Positions 7,779 to 18,483 of a stretch of 64,000 nt of DNA are shown here, one piece after another. The translations under genes and the position numbers were made by a program. The stretch is from NCBI GenBank assembly GCA_017539105.1, contig JAFYHQ010000020.1, forward strand, positions 1 to 64,000. The letters run 5' to 3'. Each line of letters begins with the position of its first letter. Positions within the stretch are counted from its first letter, which is position 1. The notes beneath the pieces were generated by a model. It was given only the letters and a program-made list of their open reading frames with translations. It did no database searches and was not told where the DNA came from. Source of the stretch: Erysipelotrichaceae bacterium. Lineage in GTDB: Bacteria; Bacillota_I; Bacilli_A; Erysipelotrichales; Erysipelotrichaceae.

Positions 7779-9128
7779 ATGTCTTTGAATTATAATATCT
7801 TTCTGCACGAAACCGATAAGAATGCGCTGAACGCTTTGAAATCCATTCCGGGTTTCACACAGCTGCTGAAATCGTACATGAAAGTGTGGAACGAAAAATT
7901 CTTCTATATGCAGAATATGTCCACGCTGGTACATATCACCGATCAGCAGCTAAGCAAATACAAAGACATGCTGATACCGATCTGCAGGAAGCTGGACATC
8001 GAAGTACCGGATCTGTTCCTGCAGCTGAATCCATATCCGAATTCCTATACGAGCGGAGATACGAAACCATTCATCGTAATGACATCCGGATTGCTGGAAA
8101 CCTTGCCGGATAGGCTGATTCCGACCATTCTGGCGCATGAATGCGGGCATATCGCCTGTCACCATGTTCTGTACCGTACGATGGGCCAGATGATCCTGAA
8201 TGGCGCTCTGTTTACATTGCTGGGGAAGGGAGTCAGCGCCTTGCTGACACAACCGATACGGGCAGCCTTCTACTATTGGATGCGCTGCAGTGAATTTTCG
8301 GCAGACCGGGCAGCCGTTCTCTATGACGGTTCCCCCGATAACATGATGGAAGTCTGTGCAAGACTGGCCGGTTTCAGCAAAGCGATCGATGAACCGATCA
8401 ATATGGAAGCCTTCATGCAGCAGGCGGAAGAATATCGCAAGCTGGTCAACGAGAATGCCGTAAACAAAACGATGGAATTCATGGCCTTCGGCTACAGTAC
8501 CCATCCGCTGAATGCGGTCAGAGCCTATGAAGCATCTGTATGGGCTTCTTCTGAACAGTTCACGAAAGCCGTAAACTATTGCGAAGCCTATCAGCGCGGC
8601 GACGCTTCTTTCGAAATCCCTTTGTTCTATAATGAAAAACACTATCTGAATCGTAATTATCAGGAAGTGCTGAAAGAACTCGAGGAACAGGGACTGAAAG
8701 CTACTTCGGTCCGTTCCAAGGATAAGAACGGAACGTTCAAAGAAGGAGGTGTCACATCTGTCAGCATCGATGATTCCCATAGCTATAAAGAAGACGACTG
8801 GGTCAGGACCGACGCGAAAGTCGAGGTCGCATACTATCAGCCTCTGACAGACGAAGAAATCGCCCGTGAACATCCGGGTCAGGTATGCATGCCGGAGAAT
8901 TACATCTATTATATCGGTAAGGACTACAAGGAAGTCGAGATGGAACTGATGAAAACCGGTCTGGCAGACATTACAACGATCCCGCAGAAAGATATCAGAA
9001 AAGAGAACGATCGCGCATTGCACAGAGTATCCGCCCTGCGGATCGATGGCAAAACAAAATTCAGCAAGGGCGACTGGTTCGATATCGCATCCGATGCGGT
9101 CATCATCTATCACGAAATGGCCGACTGA
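7779..9128 (+). CDS. M48-family metalloprotease with two C-terminal PASTA-like repeats
   Basis: The zinc motif HECGH (residues near 119-123, in AHECGHIACHH) and the third ligand region SEFSADRAA place it in peptidase family M48. Unlike HtpX it has no clear transmembrane hairpin; one modest hydrophobic stretch follows the active site (near 135-155). After residue 280 come two related repeats, each beginning N/DYxEVxxEL and ending in a KxxDW plus V-I/A-YY/H strand. They resemble the PASTA-like ligand-binding units seen in several Firmicutes proteins. AAGGAGG sets the start. The unit ends at the hairpin at 9139. Confidence 0.85.
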   Translation: MSLNYNIFLHETDKNALNALKSIPGFTQLLKSYMKVWNEKFFYMQNMSTLVHITDQQLSKYKDMLIPICRKLDIEVPDLFLQLNPYPNSYTSGDTKPFIVMTSGLLETLPDRLIPTILAHECGHIACHHVLYRTMGQMILNGALFTLLGKGVSALLTQPIRAAFYYWMRCSEFSADRAAVLYDGSPDNMMEVCARLAGFSKAIDEPINMEAFMQQAEEYRKLVNENAVNKTMEFMAFGYSTHPLNAVRAYEASVWASSEQFTKAVNYCEAYQRGDASFEIPLFYNEKHYLNRNYQEVLKELEEQGLKATSVRSKDKNGTFKEGGVTSVSIDDSHSYKEDDWVRTDAKVEVAYYQPLTDEEIAREHPGQVCMPENYIYYIGKDYKEVEMELMKTGLADITTIPQKDIRKENDRALHRVSALRIDGKTKFSKGDWFDIASDAVIIYHEMAD

Positions 9129-9138
9129 ATCAAAAGAA

Positions 9139-9170
9139 AAGGATCTGCTTAGTTCGCAGATCCTTCTTTT
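9139..9170. terminator. Bidirectional terminator overlapping the end of the acyl-CoA synthetase gene
   Basis: Perfect 10-bp stem AAGGATCTGC (9139-9148) / GCAGATCCTT (9156-9165) with a 7-base loop. The stop codon of the minus-strand gene (9149-9151) lies in the loop. A T-rich stretch follows on both sides. Confidence 0.85.
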
Positions 9171-10945
9171 TCTTCCTCAGCTTTGATCTTGTTCAGTTCT
9201 TCTTCTTCCAGGACGCGGTAGGCTACCTTGCCGACCAGCGTCTTAGGCATGTCTTCTCTGAACTCGATATCATATGGTAATGCATATTTTGCCATGTATT
9301 TCTTGCAGTGAGCCATGATATCGGCCTTGACCTGTTCGCTTGGTTCGATGCCAGGTTTCAAGGTAACGAATGCCTTGACTTTCTGCATCCTGTATGGATC
9401 CGGTACGCCGATGACGCAGGACATCTGCACATCCTCGTGCGCATCCAGGATATTTTCCAGCTGTGCAGGATAAATATTGTATCCGGAAGAGATGATCATT
9501 CTCTTAGATCTTCCCTTGAAGTAGATGAATCCTTCTTCATCCATGATACCCAGATCTCCAGTATAGACCCAAGTCAGGCCGTCGACAGGAGATTTCCGTA
9601 ACGTAAGATCGGTCTCCTCCTTGTTGTTCCAGTAACGATCCATGACGGTCGGACCGGCCAGAAGGATCTCGCCTTCCGTTCCATAAGGAACCTCGTTATC
9701 CGTATCCGGTTCCACGATCTTGATGAACGTATCCGGGAACGGAATGCCGATGGAACCTTCCTTGTACATGAACGGCGGAGTCAGGCAGCAGGCTGTCACG
9801 GTTTCGGTCGTTCCATAGCCTTCTCTGACCTGAATCGTCGCATGATGATCCAGCAGGAAGTGGTCGAATTTCTTCTTCAGTTCAATGGACAGCGAGTCTC
9901 CTCCGGAGAAAACGCCTTTCAGGAAGGAAAGATCCTTGCCTTCCATCGAAGAGATTCTTAATAATGCTTCAAACAGTGTAGGAACACCGGCGATGAAGTT
10001 GCACTTGTATTTGACGATCTGTTTCGCATAAGATTTTGCGGTAAAACGAGGAATCAGGATGCAACGACCGCCATTCGCCAGCATCGAGTGGATGCAGACA
10101 CCAAGACCGAAGCCGTGGAACAGCGGCATCGCCGCCAGCATCTTGTCGCCATGACGGTACATCGGGTTGGTTGCCACGATCTGTCCTGCCAGAGCGTTGA
10201 AGTTTCTATTTGTCAGTACGATTCCCTTGGTCGTACCCGTGGTTCCGCCGGAATACAGGATGACAGCCGGATCATCCGCATTTCTTTCTTTACGGTAGTT
10301 GTAGAAGCCGCTCTTGGCCAGATTCATGAACTGGTTCCAGCGGATGACCGGAGCGTCTTCCGGAATCTTCTTGATTTTCCTGCCTTCCGTAAGCATATAT
10401 CCCGCCCGGATCGGACGCGAGAGTTCATCCTTGATCGAAGCGATGATAATATTGATCACATTGGTGTTTTCTCTGATCCGTTCGAATTTGTCATAGAACT
10501 GATCCAAAGTGACTGCTACGACCGAATTGGACATATTGAGATAGTTCTCGATCTCTTTTTCTGCCGATAACGGATGGATCATGTTCGCGATCGCACCGAT
10601 CCGGTTGACTGCGTAGAACAGGAAGATCGCCTGCGGGCAGTTCGGCATCGCGATCGTGACGCAGTCATTCTCTCTGACGCCGATCGTGCGCAAAGCGCGT
10701 GCGCATTTGTCGATTTCTTCGACCATTCTGCGGAAGGTCGTAGATCTGCCCATGAAATCGAAGGCAATGGATGTCGGATATTTCTTAGCCATTTCTTCGA
10801 TCGCATCAGCCATCGATCCATCGAAATATTCCAGCGTCAACGGTATCTCACTTTGCTCAGAAGCTTTTGCCCAAGGGATCCTTTCAGTGATCGGGGTATC
10901 AAAAGCCTGTGCAGTTTTCGTCGTTTTTTCTTTTTTGTCTGCCAT
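9149..10945 (-). CDS. AMP-forming acyl-CoA synthetase (fatty acid-CoA ligase-like)
   Basis: ANL-superfamily enzyme of 598 residues that activates a carboxylic acid via acyl-AMP. Core motifs are all present: the P-loop-like YSGGTTGTTKG, the GYGTTET adenylate motif, YTGDLG, the hinge FKGRSKRMIISSGYNIYP and a C-terminal KTLVGKVAYR with the catalytic Lys. The substrate is probably a fatty acid. The start at 10945 (MADKKEK) is supported by AAAGGAGCTTAT-ATG; an earlier in-frame codon at 10963 lies upstream of that site. The gene is monocistronic and divergent from ligA. Confidence 0.92.
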   Translation of the reverse strand: MADKKEKTTKTAQAFDTPITERIPWAKASEQSEIPLTLEYFDGSMADAIEEMAKKYPTSIAFDFMGRSTTFRRMVEEIDKCARALRTIGVRENDCVTIAMPNCPQAIFLFYAVNRIGAIANMIHPLSAEKEIENYLNMSNSVVAVTLDQFYDKFERIRENTNVINIIIASIKDELSRPIRAGYMLTEGRKIKKIPEDAPVIRWNQFMNLAKSGFYNYRKERNADDPAVILYSGGTTGTTKGIVLTNRNFNALAGQIVATNPMYRHGDKMLAAMPLFHGFGLGVCIHSMLANGGRCILIPRFTAKSYAKQIVKYKCNFIAGVPTLFEALLRISSMEGKDLSFLKGVFSGGDSLSIELKKKFDHFLLDHHATIQVREGYGTTETVTACCLTPPFMYKEGSIGIPFPDTFIKIVEPDTDNEVPYGTEGEILLAGPTVMDRYWNNKEETDLTLRKSPVDGLTWVYTGDLGIMDEEGFIYFKGRSKRMIISSGYNIYPAQLENILDAHEDVQMSCVIGVPDPYRMQKVKAFVTLKPGIEPSEQVKADIMAHCKKYMAKYALPYDIEFREDMPKTLVGKVAYRVLEEEELNKIKAEEEKEGSAN

Positions 10946-10972
10946 ATAAGCTCCTTTTATCAAAACATAACA

Positions 10973-10978
10973 ATTATA
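10973..10978 (-). promoter_or_regulatory. -10 box of the acyl-CoA synthetase gene
   Basis: TATAAT on the minus strand (10978-10973). A weak TTACTT lies 17 bp upstream. The start near 10966 gives a leader of about 20 bases with a Shine-Dalgarno. Confidence 0.5.
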
Positions 10979-11096
10979 ACCTATTATTTATTAAAAAGTA
11001 AGTAAGAATAGTTTAAACCGAAGAACCCATACGGGACGATCCTTTCTTTGACGTATCGATGGAAACGGCGATTGTTCATCCAAAGTTTTCCAATAA

Positions 11097-13088
<1,992 letters not shown>

Positions 13089-13092
13089 TATG

Positions 13093-13101
13093 TGATAGAA
13101 T
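13093..13101 (+). promoter_or_regulatory. Extended -10 upstream of the membrane-anchored protein gene
   Basis: TGATAGAAT (TGn-TAGAAT) just after the ligA stop. The predicted start near 13108 lies about 10 bases before the next gene's ATG. The leader includes a short GGAG. Confidence 0.5.
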
Positions 13102-13117
13102 ATCTTATGGAGTATTT

Positions 13118-13762
13118 ATGAGCGAAATCAAACAGACCAAAACAAAGAAAAAGAAGAAAAGATTATCGAAATCCGCGCTGATCCTGATCATCGGTACGAT
13201 TATTATCGCTATCCCGGTCATCGCTTTTCTGACGATCTTGGGCATTTCAGCACTGCAGACCGGTTCGCCGCGCGAAGGATCGCGTTTCGATGCCGATCTG
13301 GATCCGGCAATCACGGAACAGGCAGTCGCTTCATTGAAAACGGATCTGGAATCGATCGGTTCCGTGGATAGCGTCGAAGTCGTCTTATCCGAAGGACAGT
13401 TAAGGATCTTTATCGATACCAGAGACAGTTTGTCCGAAGAGGAAGTCGATTCCATCGTTACCTCCGCCTACAACAAGGTCAACAGTGCTTTGCCTGTCAA
13501 TACCTACTTTACCGCTACCGATTCCAAGAGGATGTACGATCTGCAGATCAATGTCTATACGACAGCGGAAGCAAGCCCGATCGGTGCGGAGAATTCAAGA
13601 CAGTATAAGCTGCTGCATAAGAATTCCATGGAAGAAACATACAGCATCGATGATATGGCTCATCCGAAAGATCCGGCCCTGGCTGCCGAACTGGAGGGCC
13701 TGACCCCGGAAGCTCAAGAGGTTCCGGAAGAAGAAACTTCTGAAGAAGGTTCAGGCGATTAA
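13118..13762 (+). CDS. Hypothetical membrane-anchored extracytoplasmic protein
   Basis: A 214-residue protein. A very Lys-rich cytoplasmic start (residues 5-20) precedes one membrane helix (about 20-45). Next is an acidic extracytoplasmic domain with alternating strands (VDSVEVVLSEGQLRIFI, YDLQINVYT), then a Glu-rich tail after residue 195. I do not recognise the family. The orientation is type II (N-in). It may be co-expressed with ligA or use its own extended -10. Its stop codon overlaps the base of a terminator. Confidence 0.75.
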   Translation: MSEIKQTKTKKKKKRLSKSALILIIGTIIIAIPVIAFLTILGISALQTGSPREGSRFDADLDPAITEQAVASLKTDLESIGSVDSVEVVLSEGQLRIFIDTRDSLSEEEVDSIVTSAYNKVNSALPVNTYFTATDSKRMYDLQINVYTTAEASPIGAENSRQYKLLHKNSMEETYSIDDMAHPKDPALAAELEGLTPEAQEVPEEETSEEGSGD

Positions 13763-13786
13763 CTTCATGGAAACATGAAGTTTTTT
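13761..13786 (+). terminator. Intrinsic terminator
   Basis: Stem AACTTCATG (13761-13769) / CATGAAGTT (13774-13782), GAAA loop, T-run to 13786. The stop codon of the preceding gene (13760-13762) overlaps the stem base. The next start codon is only 5 bases past the T-run. Confidence 0.9.
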
Positions 13787-13791
13787 ATTAT

Positions 13792-15069
13792 ATGAAAAAC
13801 GATATCGTAAGATGCGAATGTGTGGATATGGCCATCGATGGCTCCGGGATCGCCAAATGCGGAGATTTGGTGGTTTTCGTCAAGGAAATGATCAAAGGCG
13901 AAATCGCAAACGTCAGGATCACGAAAGAGAAGAAATCTTACAGCTATGGGATCATCGATGAATTGATCGAAGCATCTCCTGAAAGAGTGGCATCGGATTG
14001 TCCGATCGCATACAAATGCGGGGGTTGCGATTTCAGGCATATCAGCTATGATTATCAGTTGAAACTGAAGAAAGAGATCCTCACAAACATTCTGAAGCCA
14101 TTTGAGGTCCTGGACATCGTTCCTGATGAAGTCCACTACTATTACCGCAACAAGGTCCAAATCCCTTACAGAGACGCTAAAATGGGCTTCTACCGCAAAT
14201 ATTCCAACGACATCGTAGAATTCGATGACTGCCTGATTGAATCCAGGACAGCGAACCAGATCATCAAAGATTTGAAAGAACTGCTGAAAGAGTATCCACA
14301 GGCGGAAAAGATTCGTCACATTCTGATCAAACAGAATCATACGCAGGATGAAACGATGCTGGGATTCATTGCCTATGAGAAGATCGATCAGACTGAAATC
14401 ATAAACACCCTGGTGAAAAAGTATCCTTCGATCTGTTCCGTCATTCTGAATATCAATGAGAAAGAAACCAACGTCATCCTGGGAGAAGAAGAGATCCTGC
14501 TTTATGGAAAACCTTATATCATGGACGAATTCTATGGAATCAGCGTAAAGGTCTCCTTGAAATCCTTTTATCAGGTGAATTACAGACAGATGCTGAAACT
14601 GTATGAACTGATCCGGGAACTGTCCGGATGCAATGAAAACAGCAGGGTGCTCGATCTGTATTGCGGGATCGGTACGATCTCTTTGTTTATGGCAAAATCT
14701 GCCAGACAGGTTACCGGGGTCGAGATCGTCAAGGAAGCCGTATTGAATGCGGTAGACAATGCATTGAACAATGGGATTGGAAATGTTGACTTCGTCCTGG
14801 CGGATGCTTCCAAAGGAATGGACCATTACCTCAAAGACAAAGACATCGTCATCGTCGATCCGCCTCGCAAAGGACTCTCAAACGAGCTGATCGATTCCCT
14901 GATTCAAAATAAGACAGAAAGGATCGTCTACGTTTCATGCAATCCTCAGACTTTGGCAAGAGATCTCAAACTGTTTGAGAAAGACTATCATATCAGTGAG
15001 ATCCATCCTGTCGATATGTTTCCATATACGATCCATTGCGAATGCGTGGTGCGTCTGGATAAGAAATGA
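13792..15069 (+). CDS. rlmD: 23S rRNA (uracil-C5)-methyltransferase, RlmD/RlmCD type (copy 1)
   Basis: Methylates uracil C5 in 23S rRNA using SAM. The order is an N-terminal TRAM/OB domain (residues 1-60), a 4Fe-4S motif C-x5-C-x2-C (CPIAYKCGGC) with a fourth Cys in FDDCLIES, and a Rossmann SAM domain (DLYCGIGTISL from residue 288). Then come DPPRKGLS and the catalytic YVSCNP with Cys383. This is the most canonical of three tandem paralogs. The start is unusual: ATG lies 5 bases beyond the preceding terminator, with no Shine-Dalgarno and no correctly placed -10. Another in-frame ATG at 13828 would shorten the TRAM domain. Confidence 0.9.
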   Translation: MKNDIVRCECVDMAIDGSGIAKCGDLVVFVKEMIKGEIANVRITKEKKSYSYGIIDELIEASPERVASDCPIAYKCGGCDFRHISYDYQLKLKKEILTNILKPFEVLDIVPDEVHYYYRNKVQIPYRDAKMGFYRKYSNDIVEFDDCLIESRTANQIIKDLKELLKEYPQAEKIRHILIKQNHTQDETMLGFIAYEKIDQTEIINTLVKKYPSICSVILNINEKETNVILGEEEILLYGKPYIMDEFYGISVKVSLKSFYQVNYRQMLKLYELIRELSGCNENSRVLDLYCGIGTISLFMAKSARQVTGVEIVKEAVLNAVDNALNNGIGNVDFVLADASKGMDHYLKDKDIVIVDPPRKGLSNELIDSLIQNKTERIVYVSCNPQTLARDLKLFEKDYHISEIHPVDMFPYTIHCECVVRLDKK

Positions 15070-16211
15070 AAGAAAAAAAGATCTGTCCCTATCACGAATA
15101 CTGCGGAGCTTGCACAAAGCAAGGTCTTTCTTATGCGAAACAGCTGGAATGGAAACAGAATAAAATCAACAGGCTCTTTCAGAAGATCCATGAAGTAAAA
15201 ACGATCATCGGGACCGATGATCCTTATCATTACCGGAACAAGGCACAGATCAGTTTCGGTTATGATGACAGGCATCATATCATTGCGGGAAACTATGTGG
15301 AATCGACGCATATCATCGTGCCGATCGAGGAATGCCAGCTGGTCGATCCAAAGGCGAATGCGATCTTTCAGACGATCCTGAAACTTGCAAAGAAGTATCA
15401 CTTGTCTGTATTTGATGAGAGAAAGCTATCCGGTTTCCTGCGTCATGTGCTGATAAGAAACAGTCATGACGATACCGAGATCATGGTGGTGTTTGTCACA
15501 GGAACGGACCGTTTCCCTCATAAGAAAGAAATCATCACAGAGCTCACTGACAGACATCCTGCGATCGTTTCCATCATTCAGAATATCAACCGGCGTCATA
15601 CCAGCATGATTCTGGGAAACCATTCTTTTACGCTTTACGGAAAGGATCATATCACGGATGAATTTTGCGGTTACCGCTTCAAGCTGTCCTGCAGTTCGTT
15701 CTATCAGATCAATCATGCCCAGACGGAAAAACTCTATGAACATGCGTTAAAGATGGCAAAGATCAGAAAGACAGATACGGTTCTGGATACCTACTGCGGC
15801 ATTGGAACGATAGGCATCATCGCTTCGAAAGAAGCAGGGAAGGTGATCGGTGTGGAACTGAATAAGCAGGCCGTCAAGGATGCCATCAGCAATGCCAAGG
15901 ATAATAAAGTCAATAATATCTATTTCTACCAGGAAGATGCAGGCACCTTTATGGACAAATATCAGGATGAAGTCGATGTGCTCATCATGGACCCTCCTCG
16001 TTCCGGCAGTGATTTCCGTTTCTTAAGCGCAGTCAACCGCCTTTCTCCGGAACGGATCGTCTATATCTCCTGCGAGCCTGAGACCCAGGTCAGAGATCTG
16101 AAATACCTGTTAAAAAAGAATTACAAGATCACCGATGTGCAGCCTTTCGATCTGTTTCCTTTCACGGACCATATCGAAAATGTCTGTGTATTGAAAAGAG
16201 AAAAACGCTGA
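15066..16211 (+). CDS. RlmD/TrmA-family RNA (uracil-C5)-methyltransferase, copy 2, lacking the TRAM domain
   Basis: A 381-residue paralog that starts directly at the 4Fe-4S region (CPYHEYCGAC, fourth Cys in EECQLVD) and so lacks the RNA-binding TRAM domain. The SAM motif DTYCGIGTIGI and DPPRSGSD are intact. The catalytic loop reads YISCEP (Cys336) instead of the usual SCNP, so the nucleophile is kept but the next residue is changed. It overlaps copy 1 by ATGA, implying coupled translation. Its target RNA cannot be inferred; a different uracil from copy 1 is plausible. Confidence 0.88.
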   Translation: MKEKKICPYHEYCGACTKQGLSYAKQLEWKQNKINRLFQKIHEVKTIIGTDDPYHYRNKAQISFGYDDRHHIIAGNYVESTHIIVPIEECQLVDPKANAIFQTILKLAKKYHLSVFDERKLSGFLRHVLIRNSHDDTEIMVVFVTGTDRFPHKKEIITELTDRHPAIVSIIQNINRRHTSMILGNHSFTLYGKDHITDEFCGYRFKLSCSSFYQINHAQTEKLYEHALKMAKIRKTDTVLDTYCGIGTIGIIASKEAGKVIGVELNKQAVKDAISNAKDNKVNNIYFYQEDAGTFMDKYQDEVDVLIMDPPRSGSDFRFLSAVNRLSPERIVYISCEPETQVRDLKYLLKKNYKITDVQPFDLFPFTDHIENVCVLKREKR

Positions 16212-16214
16212 GAT

Positions 16215-17615
16215 ATGAAAACAAGGATCATGAAGTATGGCATCAATGGGGAAGGGATCGCTTATGTGAAACGTAAGCCTGTTTTCGTGCCGTTGTGCAT
16301 CAAAGAGGAAGTCGTTGATCTGGAAATCACCGAAATGAACGAGCGCTATGGAAGAGGTATCGTCAGGAAGATCATCGAAAAGAGCCCTCAGAGGATCAAA
16401 GCGACCTGTCCTTACCAGAAAGACTGCGGTTCCTGTGTGATGATGCATATGAGCGAAATAGAACAGAACCAGGCCAAGAAAGAGATCCTGAAAGAAGCAT
16501 TGCAGAAGTATGCGGACTATGATGGGGAAGTCCCGGATCTGATCCGGACCAATGAGTTCTATTATCGGAATAAATGCAGTCTGGCTTTCGGTCTTTTTCA
16601 TGGGAAACTGGTCAATGTCATGTATCAGAACGATTCCCATAAGAATGTCTATATCAATGAATGCGTGATTCATGAGAAGGGATTGGAGAGAATCAGGAAA
16701 GAGATCCTGAAAGTCCTGAACAAACATCAATGCGAGCTTTATGATAAAAAGAATTCCAAGGGTTACCGCTATCTGATGATTCGCGGCATCGAGAAAGAAT
16801 ATCAGGTCGTCCTGGTGACAGGAAAAGAAGAGATCCCATCGTCGATCATCGATGAGATCATGAAGATCAAGGGTGTCGTGTCCTTGTATCAGGGAATCAA
16901 TACGGAACGGAATGCCTTGAGTATGATTCCCGAGGATCTGCATCTTCTGAAAGGGAAAGAAGCGATCGATTTCGAATTGCTGGGGCTGAAACTGCAGCTC
17001 AAGCCATCAAGTTTCTTCCAGCTGAATACTAGAACGGCAGAGAAACTCTATGAGACGGTCATAGAGGAAGCGGGAGAAAAGAATGGGCTGATCGTGGAAG
17101 CCTATTCCGGGATCGGCGTGATGGGGCTTATATTAAGCAGAAAAGCCATGAAAGTGGTCTGTATCGACACTGGTAAAAGTTCCATCAGAGATGGACAGAC
17201 GATTGCGCAAGAGAATTATATCGGTAATATTGAATATCGCTGCGAAGATGCCTCGAAAGCCTTGAAACAGATCGTAAAGAAAGAGAAGATCGACTGTCTG
17301 GTCGTCGATCCTCCGCGTGTCGGTCTCAGCAAGGATCTGCTTCAGACGTTGAACAGTCATCCTGCCGATAAGATCATCTATGTGTCCTGCAATCCTGCCA
17401 CGTTAGCCAAGGATCTGGATGTATTGAAGAAGAACTATGAAATAGAGAAGATCCTGCCTTTCGATATGTTCCCCCAGACCCAGCATGTGGAGACGGTATG
17501 CTGCTTGTACCACCAAAAGAAAGACTTCATTTCAGTGCCTTATGAGCCGAAGAATGCGGACTATCTGAAAAAAGATGAAAGTGATGAACAAATCGAGTTT
17601 TGCGGAGAAGAATAA
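16215..17615 (+). CDS. RlmD/TrmA-family RNA (uracil-C5)-methyltransferase, copy 3
   Basis: A 466-residue paralog with a TRAM-like N-terminus (MKTRIMKYGINGEGIAYV), 4Fe-4S motif CPYQKDCGSC with fourth Cys in INECVIHE, DPPRVGLS and the catalytic YVSCNP (Cys392). The SAM motif reads EAYSGIGVMGL, with Ser replacing the common Cys. A charged 45-residue tail after HVETVCCLY is not part of the core fold. It begins 3 bp after copy 2, and the double-GNAT gene starts immediately after its stop. It is probably active, on a substrate I cannot name. Confidence 0.88.
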   Translation: MKTRIMKYGINGEGIAYVKRKPVFVPLCIKEEVVDLEITEMNERYGRGIVRKIIEKSPQRIKATCPYQKDCGSCVMMHMSEIEQNQAKKEILKEALQKYADYDGEVPDLIRTNEFYYRNKCSLAFGLFHGKLVNVMYQNDSHKNVYINECVIHEKGLERIRKEILKVLNKHQCELYDKKNSKGYRYLMIRGIEKEYQVVLVTGKEEIPSSIIDEIMKIKGVVSLYQGINTERNALSMIPEDLHLLKGKEAIDFELLGLKLQLKPSSFFQLNTRTAEKLYETVIEEAGEKNGLIVEAYSGIGVMGLILSRKAMKVVCIDTGKSSIRDGQTIAQENYIGNIEYRCEDASKALKQIVKKEKIDCLVVDPPRVGLSKDLLQTLNSHPADKIIYVSCNPATLAKDLDVLKKNYEIEKILPFDMFPQTQHVETVCCLYHQKKDFISVPYEPKNADYLKKDESDEQIEFCGEE

Positions 17616-18479
17616 ATGGATTATAGAATCGAGAATCTGACAAAAGAAGATGCCGAATATATCGGCAAAAAGATCAATGAAATCGTGCCGCATGAAGTGG
17701 ACGCAGATGAAGAAGAATTTGTTCTTAAAGTTGAGAATGAAAACGGTGAGATCATCGGCGGATGCATCGCAGAGGCATACGAATACCACTGGTCGAGAGT
17801 TTTGCTTGAAGAGCTTTGGGTGGATGAATGCTATCGCCATCAGGGGATCGGCTCTATGATCATCCGCGAGGTCGAACGTATTGCAAGAGAGAAGGGCTGT
17901 CGGGTCGTCACGCTCGGCACCGCCAGCTATATGGCCAGGCCGTTCTATGAAAAACACGGCTACACGGTTTTTACAACACTGAAAAAGGCAAACGGCTATA
18001 TCGATTATTCATTGGTCAAGTACCTTGACAAGGACACGTCAAACTATGTGCCGACAAACAACAGCGGTACGTGGTTCAAGGTTTCCCTCGGCAATGAGGA
18101 CGACGCGGATGCTATACAAGACGGCCTTGACAAATATGACGAAGCCTACGAGCCGAAATACGAAAATGTTGGTTTTTATAAGAAACTTGTGGATAAAGAC
18201 GGCAGGTTTGCGGCAGGCGTGATTGCGGACGTGAACAAAGATGCATATGGCTTCGTTGAGGCACTGTTTGTGGAAGAGCTGCTCAAAAATCAGGGTTTGG
18301 GCACATATCTTTTGAAGGAAGTGGAAAAACAGGCAAAAGAAAACGGCGCTTCCATGATTTTGACAAGCGCAGGCGACTGGAATGTTGATTTCTTTAAGAA
18401 GAATGGCTATCTGGTCAGAGGCGAACTCAAAGATGTTCCCAAAGGACACGACTGCTACGAGCTCTTCAAGAATATCTGA
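17616..18479 (+). CDS. Double GNAT-family N-acetyltransferase
   Basis: A 287-residue protein with two GNAT folds. In the first (residues 1-145) the acetyl-CoA loop reads HQGIGSMII and the exit strand ARPFYEKHGY. In the second (150-287) the loop reads NQGLGTYLL and the end is VDFFKKNGYL. Such proteins acetylate small amines or protein N-termini; the substrate is unknown. ATG follows the previous TAA without a gap. By eye, codon choice (more GAC, GGC and AAC than neighbours) differs from the flanking genes. A decayed methyltransferase fragment follows, consistent with acquired DNA. Confidence 0.85.
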   Translation: MDYRIENLTKEDAEYIGKKINEIVPHEVDADEEEFVLKVENENGEIIGGCIAEAYEYHWSRVLLEELWVDECYRHQGIGSMIIREVERIAREKGCRVVTLGTASYMARPFYEKHGYTVFTTLKKANGYIDYSLVKYLDKDTSNYVPTNNSGTWFKVSLGNEDDADAIQDGLDKYDEAYEPKYENVGFYKKLVDKDGRFAAGVIADVNKDAYGFVEALFVEELLKNQGLGTYLLKEVEKQAKENGASMILTSAGDWNVDFFKKNGYLVRGELKDVPKGHDCYELFKNI

Positions 18480-18483
18480 AGCA

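Noticed and set aside
7950-9113. Long open frame (387 codons) antisense to the M48 protease gene
   Set aside because: It is fully antisense to a conserved gene. The frame stays open because GAT/ATC and GAA/TTC codons are abundant and are reverse complements of each other. No ribosome site or family resemblance.
13765-14826. 353-codon open frame antisense to the first RlmD gene
   Set aside because: Antisense shadow of a conserved methyltransferase; no promoter, ribosome site or homology.
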